NCBI GenBank assembly: GCA_016235255.1
Contig: JACRLM010000066.1
Span: 68,179 to 109,608 of the forward strand
DNA from: Nitrospinota bacterium
Lineage (GTDB): Bacteria; Nitrospinota_A; UBA7883; JACRLM01
DNA: 41,430 nucleotides
Reading direction: 5' to 3'
Position numbers and translations under genes: made by a program. Position 1 is the stretch's first letter, and every line of letters starts with the position of its first letter. The notes under the pieces are model-generated. The model was not told the origin of the DNA. It searched no databases and worked only from the letters and a program-made list of their open reading frames with translations. Of this stretch, positions 35,494 to 41,430 are shown piece after piece.

Positions 35494-36747
35494 GTGGCAT
35501 TAATCGTCCATAAATACGGCGGCACGTCTGTCGGGTCGCTGGACCGCATAAAACATGTGGCGCAGAAAGTGAAAAAGGCGCGGGAGAACGGGGACAAGAT
35601 CGTCGTGGTCGTCTCCGCCATGTCGGGGGTCACCGACGGGCTTATAAAACAGGCGCACGAACTGGCCGGGGATCCGGTGGAGCGTGAGATGGATTTGCTG
35701 ATGAGCTCCGGGGAGCGGATATCGGCGGCGCTGGTGGCCATCGCGCTTAACAACATCGGTGTGCCGGCGGTATCCTTCACCGGCAGGCAGATAGGGATGA
35801 TAACCGACTCGTTCCACATGAAGGCCCGGATCAAGCGGATCACCGGGGAGAAGCTGCGCGACGCGCTGGCGGCCGGCAAGGTTGCCGTGGTTGCGGGATT
35901 CCAGGGGGTGGACGAGGCGACAGGCTCCGTCACCACCCTTGGCCGGGGCGGATCGGACACATCCGCGGTGGCCATCGCGGTTGCGATGAAGGCGGACGTT
36001 TGCGAAATATACACCGACGTGGACGGGGTGTACACCACAGACCCGAACGTGGTGCCCGGCGCCCGGCGGATAGACGCCATATCCTTCGACGAGATGCTGG
36101 AGATGGCAAGCCTTGGCGCCAAGGTGCTGCAGATACGCTCCGTGGAGTTCGGCAAGAAGTACAATATGCCCATATATGTAAAGTCGACGTTCATTGATGG
36201 AAAGGGAACGCTTGTGACATCCGAGATAAAGGAAATGGAGGACGTTCTGGTGTCCGCCGTGGCTTTCGACCGCAACCAGGCGAAAATAACCGTGACGGGG
36301 GTGCCGGACAAGCCGGGCGTGGCCGCCTCGATCTTCGGCAGGGTGGCCGAGCGGGAGATCAACGTGGACATGATAATCCAGAACGTGTCCGACCACGGCA
36401 CGACAGACATATCGTTCACGGTGCCGCGCAGCGAGTCGAAAAAGGCGATAGAACTGCTCGGGCCTGTGATAAAGGAGATCGGGGCGCGGGAAATCACTTC
36501 CGACGACCAGATCGGCAAAGTGTCCATAATCGGCGTGGGGATGCGCAGCCATTCGGGCGTGGCGGCGAAGTCCTTCAAGTCGCTGGCGGACGCGGGGATA
36601 AACATAATGATGATATCCACCTCGGAGATTAAGGTGTCGCTCATCGTGGCGGCGGAGGAGGTGGACAGGGCCGTGCGGATACTGCACGAGACGTTCGAGC
36701 TGGCCCGGCCCGCCGCCGAACGGACGCATAAACCGGGAAAGAAGTGA
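35494..36747 (+). CDS. lysC: Aspartate kinase, ACT-regulated
   Basis: 417 residues from the GTG at 35494, which begins the usual [13 protein letters not shown]; the longer in-frame start at 35440 would overlap apgM and add unrelated residues. AAGGGAG lies 12 bases before the GTG. Phosphorylates aspartate, the first step to Lys, Thr, Met and Ile. [27 protein letters not shown] and [14 protein letters not shown] are family marks. Two ACT domains after ~265 ([32 protein letters not shown]) bind Lys or Thr for feedback. Its stop overlaps the start of the methyltransferase gene by one base. Confidence 0.97.
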   Translation: MALIVHKYGGTSVGSLDRIKHVAQKVKKARENGDKIVVVVSAMSGVTDGLIKQAHELAGDPVEREMDLLMSSGERISAALVAIALNNIGVPAVSFTGRQIGMITDSFHMKARIKRITGEKLRDALAAGKVAVVAGFQGVDEATGSVTTLGRGGSDTSAVAIAVAMKADVCEIYTDVDGVYTTDPNVVPGARRIDAISFDEMLEMASLGAKVLQIRSVEFGKKYNMPIYVKSTFIDGKGTLVTSEIKEMEDVLVSAVAFDRNQAKITVTGVPDKPGVAASIFGRVAEREINVDMIIQNVSDHGTTDISFTVPRSESKKAIELLGPVIKEIGAREITSDDQIGKVSIIGVGMRSHSGVAAKSFKSLADAGINIMMISTSEIKVSLIVAAEEVDRAVRILHETFELARPAAERTHKPGKK

Positions 36748-37691
36748 TGAATAATAAATTGAAAAAGAAGCAAAAGCTCTATCCTTCGTTAGAGCAAGGG
36801 CAGGCGGATTGCTTTATAGCTGATGAAACGGCGGATTATGGTACGACCACGCCGTTTGCTACGTATTTCCAAAATCAGGAGCCATACGTTAAATTGCTAA
36901 AAGGCGATTGCATTGAAATCCTGAATAAGGCGCGCGAGAATAGCGTTGATATGATTTTTGCCGATCCTCCATATTTTCTTTCTAATGGAGGTATTACTTG
37001 CCACGCAGGTAAAATGGTTTCAGTAAATAAGGGGAAATGGGACAAGTCAAAGGGAGCCGTTGAGAACCACAATTTTACCCTAAGATGGCTAGCTGCATGC
37101 CAAAGGATTCTCAAGCCCAATGGAACTATTTGGGTGTCTGGAACCACTCATATTATTTACTCCATTGGTTATGCTATGCAAGAATTGGGTTATAAAATAC
37201 TCAATGATATTATTTGGCACAAACGGAATCCTCCACCAAACTTGTCTTGTCGGTATTTTACTCATTCTACTGAGATCGTTCTTTGGGCTGCGAAAAATGA
37301 GAAAAGCAGACACTATTTTAATTATGATTTGATGAAGAGTATCAATCATGGCAAGCAGATGAAGAATGTTTGGGAAATTAACGCTCCGCGTTCTGATGAA
37401 AAGGGATTTGGCAAGCATCCTACGCAAAAACCGATTGCTTTATTAAAGCGGCTTTTGCTAGCTTCTACACAAGAATCTGATTTAGTTATTGATCCTTTTA
37501 GTGGGAGTTCAACCACTGGTGTTGCCGCTGTTATGCTTGGTAGGAAATTTGTTGGGATTGATTTAGAGGATGAATATTTAGAATTGTCAAAAAAGAGGTT
37601 AACTAGTGCGATTTCATCATGCGTATCGGATTTGTACCATTCAAACCAGTTGCCGACTCATCGGCCTTTAGTCGCTTCTGGCGCAGAATAA
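36747..37691 (+). CDS. Beta-class DNA methyltransferase of a type II restriction-modification system
   Basis: 314 residues. Motif IV DPPY at 73-76 precedes the SAM-binding motif I DPFSGSSTTG at 249-258, so the motif order is that of beta-class amino-methyltransferases (N6-adenine or N4-cytosine). SNGGITCHAGKMVSVNKGKWD and HPTQKPIALLKRLL are typical of MboII- or HpyAII-like enzymes, though the target site cannot be read. A+T content is far above that of lysC and cimA. The ATG overlaps the lysC stop (TGATG), so this acquired gene is translated from the housekeeping transcript. The restriction gene follows 27 bases later. Confidence 0.92.
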   Translation: MNNKLKKKQKLYPSLEQGQADCFIADETADYGTTTPFATYFQNQEPYVKLLKGDCIEILNKARENSVDMIFADPPYFLSNGGITCHAGKMVSVNKGKWDKSKGAVENHNFTLRWLAACQRILKPNGTIWVSGTTHIIYSIGYAMQELGYKILNDIIWHKRNPPPNLSCRYFTHSTEIVLWAAKNEKSRHYFNYDLMKSINHGKQMKNVWEINAPRSDEKGFGKHPTQKPIALLKRLLLASTQESDLVIDPFSGSSTTGVAAVMLGRKFVGIDLEDEYLELSKKRLTSAISSCVSDLYHSNQLPTHRPLVASGAE

Positions 37692-37718
37692 ATCATATTT
37701 AAGTTAGGACGGAATGCA

Positions 37719-38483
37719 ATGGCAAACGGCAGATCTTGGAAAAAGATATTTGATGATTATGACATTCTTAATCACGATTTTGATGAATCCCCTTTTGATA
37801 TTTCAGCTACCCAAATTAAAAAAGCTTGTCAGAATTTTAAAGAAACTGGAGAAAAGGAGGTGCGAATACTATGCAAACAAGACACAAGAACGGATAGACC
37901 CGATATCTTTACAGAAAACGGCCTCTTTTTATTACCTGTTAAAAACGGGCACTACAAAATAATTAAGGGCGAAGGTTACGTCGATATTCCTGAAATTTAC
38001 AATGAAACAACCGGTTATAGTTCAAAGATTGATTTTCAACTTGAAACAGCAAAGATTGGTGATTCTGAAATGCAACACCTTGATTATGCTTATGCCACAA
38101 GTTTGATAAGGACGTTTACGGACGATCCCTCACTTGTGTTAACTATTCGGGGTAGAAAATACACTCCGAAATTTAGGTTTTTTGTTGGTAAACATCTAAT
38201 TGAAGCTTCAAGCGTTCAAACAGAGGTTGATGCCGGATATGAAGGTAAAAATCAAATAGTGCTTGTTGAAGCAAAAAATATAAATGCAACTAATATTATT
38301 ATCCGTCAACTGTACTACCCATATAGGCAATGGCAGGCGCATACTAATAAAAAGGTTGTTACGCTTTTCTTCGAAAAGGCCAAAGGGGAAGAGGTTTATT
38401 CAATATGGCAATTTGAATTTACAGAGAAAGAAGGTTACAACAGTATAATATTGGTTAAATCCGGAAAGTATAAAATTGAGTAG
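37719..38483 (+). CDS. Probable restriction endonuclease, PD-(D/E)xK type
   Basis: 254 residues, AT-rich like its neighbour. Asp171 (VDAGYEG) and Glu184-x-Lys186 (VLVEAKN) have the spacing of a PD-(D/E)xK catalytic core. The N-terminal ~150 residues may form the DNA-recognition part (KKACQNFKETGEKEVRILC, DIFTENGLFLLPV, YATSLIRTFTDDPSL). Pairing with a modification methyltransferase 27 bases upstream makes a cognate type II endonuclease the best call. A TAGGACGGA site precedes the ATG. The family name is not recognised with certainty. Confidence 0.78.
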   Translation: MANGRSWKKIFDDYDILNHDFDESPFDISATQIKKACQNFKETGEKEVRILCKQDTRTDRPDIFTENGLFLLPVKNGHYKIIKGEGYVDIPEIYNETTGYSSKIDFQLETAKIGDSEMQHLDYAYATSLIRTFTDDPSLVLTIRGRKYTPKFRFFVGKHLIEASSVQTEVDAGYEGKNQIVLVEAKNINATNIIIRQLYYPYRQWQAHTNKKVVTLFFEKAKGEEVYSIWQFEFTEKEGYNSIILVKSGKYKIE

Positions 38484-38507
38484 AATAGCTTGTTCTTTAG
38501 AAAAACT

Positions 38508-40115
38508 ATGAAAGATTCTAAACGAATATTTATCTACGACACCACCCTTCGCGACGGGGCGCAGGCGGAGGACATAAGTTTTTCGCTGGACGACAAGCTG
38601 CGCATCGCCCAGGCGCTGGACGATTTCGGCGTCCACTATGTGGAAGGCGGATGGCCGGGATCAAATCCGCGTGACGCGGCGTTTTTCCGTGAAGTGAAAA
38701 AGCTGAAGCTGAAAAACGCCAGGGTCGCCGCGTTCGGCTCCACACATCATCACAAGAACAAACCGGCGGACGACCATAACGTGCGCTTGCTGCTGGAGGC
38801 TAAAACGCCGGTGGTCACCATCGTCGGCAAAAGCTGGGACATGCAGGCCGAAGTGGTGCTCGGCGTGCCGCTAAAGCGCAACCTTGAGTTGATACGGGAC
38901 ACCATCGCCTATCTATCAAAACGGGTGGACGAGGTGGTGTTCGACGCGGAACACTTTTTCGACGGTTACAAAAGCAACCCCGCATACGCCATTGAGACCT
39001 TGCAGGCGGCCCTGGACGGCGGAGCGAAGTGCCTGTGCCTGTGCGAGACCAACGGCGGAGCGCTCCCTTTCGATGTGGAGCATGCCGTGCGCCAGGTGGT
39101 GGAGGCCTTCCCCCGCGCGGCGATAGGGATCCATTGCCACAACGATTCGGACAACGCCGTGGCCAACACCCTGGTGGCGGTGCGGGCCGGTGCGCGGCAG
39201 GCGCAGGGGACCATCAACGGATTCGGCGAGAGGTGCGGGAACGCCAACCTGTGCTCCATAATCCCGAACCTGCAGCTTAAGATGGGCTATAAATGCGTGC
39301 CCGCCGCCAACCTGAAAAAGCTGAAGGAACTTTCAAGCCTGGTGTATGAGCTTGCCAACATGTCCCAAAGGCCGCACCAGCCATACGTCGGGCGCTCGGC
39401 CTTTGCGCACAAGGGGGGGATACATGTGGCCGCCGTGCGCAAAAAGACCGCATCATACGAACACGTCTCCCCGGAGACGGTTGGAAACGTCCGCCGTGTG
39501 CTGGTGTCCGACCTTTCGGGCAGGGGTAACATCCTCACCAAGGCCGAGGAGTTCGGCATCGACCTGAACAGCAAGGAAGAGGCGACCCAGCGCATACTCC
39601 ACCAGCTGAAGGAAATGGAGAACGAAGGGTTCCAGTTTGAGGGGGCGGAGGCTTCGTTCGAGCTTCTGATGCGAAAGGCCCTTGGGCAGTGGAAAAAGAA
39701 GTTCGAGGTGGAGCGCGCCCGCGTCGTCTCCAACTTTTCCGACGCGGAAGGGACCAATTGGGCGGAGGCCGTTGTGAAGCTGAAGATGCCCGACGGCGCC
39801 GAGACCCACTCCGTGGCCGAAGGGAACGGCCCGGTGAACGCGCTGGACAAGGCGCTGCGGAGCGCGTTGATAAAATACTATCCGAAACTGGCCGAAGTGG
39901 AATTGCACGACTTCAAGGTGCGTATTCTCGACGAACGGTCCAAGACGGCGGCCCGCACGCGCGTTTTGATAGAGTCCGGCGACAGCGAGGGGCGCTGGGG
40001 GACGGTCGGCGTTTCCCCAAACGTGATAGAGGCCAGCTGGCAGGCGCTCGTGGACAGCCTTGAGTACAAGATGCAGAAGGACATGGGCAAGAAGGGGCGG
40101 AAAGGCCCGCGCTGA
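38508..40115 (+). CDS. cimA: (R)-citramalate synthase
   Basis: 535 residues from the ATG at 38508; a TTG at 38490 is possible but adds non-conserved residues. Alpha-isopropylmalate/homocitrate synthase family, TIM barrel with YDTTLRDGAQAE at the start, VEGGWPGSNP, LCETNGG, the metal motif HCHNDSDNAVAN and RSAFAHKGGIHVAAV. The C-terminal regulatory domain (~390 on) is of the citramalate type. Condenses pyruvate and acetyl-CoA to citramalate, the threonine-independent route to isoleucine, which fits its place after lysC. No good ribosome site lies in the junction with the restriction gene, so the 5' context may have been replaced when the cassette came in. Confidence 0.92.
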   Translation: MKDSKRIFIYDTTLRDGAQAEDISFSLDDKLRIAQALDDFGVHYVEGGWPGSNPRDAAFFREVKKLKLKNARVAAFGSTHHHKNKPADDHNVRLLLEAKTPVVTIVGKSWDMQAEVVLGVPLKRNLELIRDTIAYLSKRVDEVVFDAEHFFDGYKSNPAYAIETLQAALDGGAKCLCLCETNGGALPFDVEHAVRQVVEAFPRAAIGIHCHNDSDNAVANTLVAVRAGARQAQGTINGFGERCGNANLCSIIPNLQLKMGYKCVPAANLKKLKELSSLVYELANMSQRPHQPYVGRSAFAHKGGIHVAAVRKKTASYEHVSPETVGNVRRVLVSDLSGRGNILTKAEEFGIDLNSKEEATQRILHQLKEMENEGFQFEGAEASFELLMRKALGQWKKKFEVERARVVSNFSDAEGTNWAEAVVKLKMPDGAETHSVAEGNGPVNALDKALRSALIKYYPKLAEVELHDFKVRILDERSKTAARTRVLIESGDSEGRWGTVGVSPNVIEASWQALVDSLEYKMQKDMGKKGRKGPR

Positions 40116-40218
40116 TCCTGCCACGGCGATACGGCGCTGTATAAGTCTATCCCGCCGCCGCAAGAAACGATTCTGTAATCAGGCGAGCCGTCGAGGCTCC
40201 ATTAACGGTGTGGGCAAT

Positions 40219-40272
40219 TCGCTGTGGCCGCGCCACTCGCTGTGGCCGCGCCACTCGCTGTGGCCGCGCCAC
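40219..40272. repeat. Three tandem copies of an 18-bp unit
   Basis: The unit TCGCTGTGGCCGCGCCAC occurs three times head to tail without mismatch. The last copy runs into the 23-bp sequence that recurs inverted at 41257-41279. There are no spacers, so it is not a CRISPR. Confidence 0.85.
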
Positions 40273-40282
40273 CCCGCGCTCC
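40260..40282 (+). repeat. Left copy of a 23-bp inverted repeat
   Basis: The 23 bases from GTGGCCGCG to GCGCTCC match, inverted and without mismatch, 41257-41279. The two copies flank the lipoprotein region about 1 kb apart. Confidence 0.7.
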
Positions 40283-40312
40283 GGTGGAGCAGGAAACCGC
40301 CTCTCCTTGCAG

Positions 40313-40333
40313 GGGCGGGTTTCAAACCCGCCC
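40313..40333. repeat. Perfect hairpin palindrome
   Basis: GGGCGGGTTT and AAACCCGCCC around a single C. No T-run follows directly, so a dispersed REP-type element is more likely than a terminator, though it may stop transcription from cimA. Confidence 0.6.
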
Positions 40334-40406
40334 ATTTCAAAAAAATCTCGTCAGTAAAAACAATTGCCCAATTCGCTATAAAAACCTACAATAAGCCCGT
40401 GTTTAG

Positions 40407-40470
40407 TGTCACCCTGAGCTACGCGAAGGGTCTCCTTGAATCGGGATTCTTCACTGCGTTCAGAATGACA
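40407..40470. repeat. Dispersed-repeat-like element with TGTCA/TGACA ends
   Basis: Begins TGTCACCCTGAGC and ends with TTCAGAATGACA; internal parts (GCGAAGGGTCTC, GATTCTTCACTGCG) resemble the widespread intergenic TGTCATTCTGAGCGAAGCG-type repeats known from many bacterial genomes. Recognition is from memory. Confidence 0.55.
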
Positions 40471-40537
40471 AATGCTGTTGAGGGGCCTACGAAAAAAACG
40501 CCGTAAAGTTTTCATAAACAAAAAGGGGAATGATCAC

Positions 40538-40603
<66 letters not shown>

Positions 40604-40641
40604 TACGTAAATTCACAACCATCACGTGATGGTTTTCCGTT

Positions 40642-40669
40642 GTAGGGGCACGGCGCGCCGTGCCCCTAC
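40642..40669. repeat. 28-bp perfect palindrome
   Basis: GTAGGGGCACGGCG followed by its exact reverse complement. Such GTAGGGGC...GCCCCTAC palindromes are common dispersed elements. Its right half supplies the first codons of the lipoprotein frame. Confidence 0.85.
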
Positions 40670-41094
40670 TGATGATCGCCCTCACAGCCTGCGGCGGCGG
40701 CGGCTCATCAACCGCCAGTTCCAGTTCGTCCAGTTCTTCCGGCGGCGCGGACTATGTCGTTGTCAACGGTGTGAAATACACTTGCGGCGACAGCACGAAA
40801 ATGGCCACCCATTGCACCGCGTTCAACACCAGCGGCGAAGTCCTCGTCCAACCCGCCGGCGCCACCATCACGTCGGGGGCGGTGGGATGGAGCGATGAAA
40901 GCCAAGGCTTCATGTTTTTTGGATTCCCCAACGGCGACAGAATTGGCTGGGCATCCAGCTATCCAAATGGATTGGGCGTCATTTACAACAACAGCTCATC
41001 CGAGGGTGTTGGTTTTGACGGTGTTGGCAGTAATGGCTGGTATCTGAATTACTGGTGGGAAGAGTTCAATGGCGGTTTCATCGTCGGCTGGTGA
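40660..41094 (+). CDS. Small Ser/Gly-rich lipoprotein with a disrupted 5' end
   Basis: 144 residues from the GTG at 40660. PLLMIALTAC-GGGGSS is the tail of a lipoprotein signal with a lipobox (LTAC), followed by a Ser-rich linker (SSTASSSSSSSSGG) and an ~100-residue domain of unknown family with Trp/Gly repeats (GAVGWSDESQGFMFFGFPNG, WYLNYWWEEF). The frame is closed upstream by TGA at 40627, and the only possible starts (GTG 40660, ATG 40672) lie in or after the palindrome, leaving no basic n-region and no ribosome site. The genuine start with a ribosome site is probably at 40538, out of frame. Likely a pseudogene or a gene needing rearrangement to be expressed. Confidence 0.6.
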   Translation: MPLLMIALTACGGGGSSTASSSSSSSSGGADYVVVNGVKYTCGDSTKMATHCTAFNTSGEVLVQPAGATITSGAVGWSDESQGFMFFGFPNGDRIGWASSYPNGLGVIYNNSSSEGVGFDGVGSNGWYLNYWWEEFNGGFIVGW

Positions 41095-41139
41095 ACCGCT
41101 AGGGGGCAACCGCAATGGTTTTGGGGGAGGATTAGCGCT

Positions 41140-41178
41140 CACCGGGGTGTTGTAGCCCGAAGGGCGGTCACCCCGGTG
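41140..41178. repeat. REP-like hairpin
   Basis: CACCGGGGTG (41140-41149) pairs with CACCCCGGTG (41169-41178); the loop contains the smaller hairpin GCCCGAAGGGC. Confidence 0.7.
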
Positions 41179-41200
41179 TCCTCTATCGTGATACGAGGAG

Positions 41201-41237
41201 TCCGGGGTGACGCGCTTACGCGCTTAAACACCCCGGA
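41201..41237. repeat. Second REP-like hairpin, related arms
   Basis: TCCGGGGTG (41201-41209) pairs with CACCCCGGA (41229-41237). The core CCGGGGTG/CACCCCGG is shared with the preceding hairpin, so the two form a doublet. Confidence 0.7.
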
Positions 41238-41256
41238 CAGCGATTCGCCCCCCCTG

Positions 41257-41279
41257 GGAGCGCGGGGTGGCGCGGCCAC
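41257..41279 (-). repeat. Right copy of the 23-bp inverted repeat
   Basis: Exact reverse complement of 40260-40282. Confidence 0.7.
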
Positions 41280-41430
41280 TGCGATATCACCAGCGCGTTG
41301 CCTCACGGGAAAAGGTAACCGAAGGGGGCGTGGATTTTCGCCTCATGGTTCATTGGCCCATAACTCATTAAAAAGCCTCCTGAGTATTTTTTCAAATTCT
41401 TTTCTCAAGTGGAAGGGATTGAGCGTGCCA

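Larger units (their letters stand above)
40116..40537. other. Non-coding, repeat-rich spacer after cimA
   Basis: No gene is supported in these 422 bases. They hold a triplet 18-bp tandem repeat, a perfect 10-bp hairpin palindrome and a TGTCA-bounded degenerate repeat, each listed separately, and end with the AAGGGGA ribosome site before the ATG at 40538. Confidence 0.6.
41095..41430. other. Non-coding 3' region with REP-like inverted repeats
   Basis: No gene is seen to the window end. Two hairpin units and the inverted 23-bp copy are listed separately; from ~41290 the sequence is unique and turns AT-rich (41360-41400), with no ORF or clear promoter. Confidence 0.5.

Noticed and set aside
35451..36773. 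Long open frame of 440 codons on the minus strand opposite lysC
   Set aside because: Ser/Thr/Ile-rich shadow of a clear aspartate kinase in GC-biased DNA; no domain, no ribosome site.
40219..40272. CRISPR array
   Set aside because: The 18-bp units are directly tandem without spacers and no cas gene is near.
40305..40340. tRNA T-arm-like sequence (GGGTTTCAAACCC)
   Set aside because: No acceptor, D or anticodon arms around it; it is a perfect palindrome of REP type.

Overview
The window comes from a GC-rich diderm bacterium. A DUF481 outer-membrane barrel, a Tat-exported ferredoxin, a triheme cytochrome c and c-type cytochrome maturation genes point to a Gram-negative with anaerobic or sulfur-linked electron transport. 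The combination (dsrJOP, pdxJ, AlaC-type aminotransferase, iPGM-like homoserine kinase candidate, cimA) would fit Nitrospinota, Nitrospirota or a deltaproteobacterial lineage, but the sequence alone does not fix the phylum.

Bases 1-12957 hold the 3' part of a nonribosomal peptide synthetase (NRPS) cluster on the plus strand: the end of a C domain, then A-PCP; C-A-PCP-C; a cobalamin-binding radical SAM enzyme; and a half-C-A-PCP-TE termination module. Adenylation pockets read by eye suggest Asn, Pro and Tyr as the last three residues. The standout feature is the first A domain: about 345 residues are inserted between core motifs A8 and A9. They form a zinc-ribbon plus PP-loop ATP pyrophosphatase domain with extra Cys pairs, resembling sugar amidotransferases (WbpG type) and tRNA thiolases. 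An Asn-activating module carrying its own amidating or thiolating domain is the best candidate here for an undescribed system.

Bases 12974-20626 are mostly housekeeping and small genes: DUF481 protein, gamma carbonic anhydrase, CcmH- and CcmI-like proteins, MarC, PdxJ, a large biotin-carboxylase protein with unexplained flanking regions and no biotinyl domain, a zf-TFIIB protein and a hicBA pair. Bases 20817-23121 encode dsrJOP, the periplasmic and membrane half of the sulfite-reduction-associated complex, with no dsrMK beside it. A cytosolic PAS-histidine kinase-receiver hybrid and uvrA follow, then a decayed DUF4258 gene with its intact DUF2283 neighbour, and truA.

Bases 29849-40115 are an aspartate-family and branched-chain amino acid operon: alaC-like aminotransferase, hom, iPGM-type putative homoserine kinase, lysC and cimA. 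It is interrupted twice by accessory DNA. Between hom and the kinase lie an orphan HicB, an AT-rich unknown gene and a MNT/HEPN toxin-antitoxin pair. Between lysC and cimA lies an AT-rich restriction-modification pair whose methyltransferase start overlaps the lysC stop by one base.

Bases 40116-41430 are repeat-dense: an 18-bp triplet tandem repeat, several palindromes, a CT microsatellite inside a short signal-peptide-like leader, and a lipoprotein gene whose 5' end appears to have been rebuilt by a palindrome insertion.
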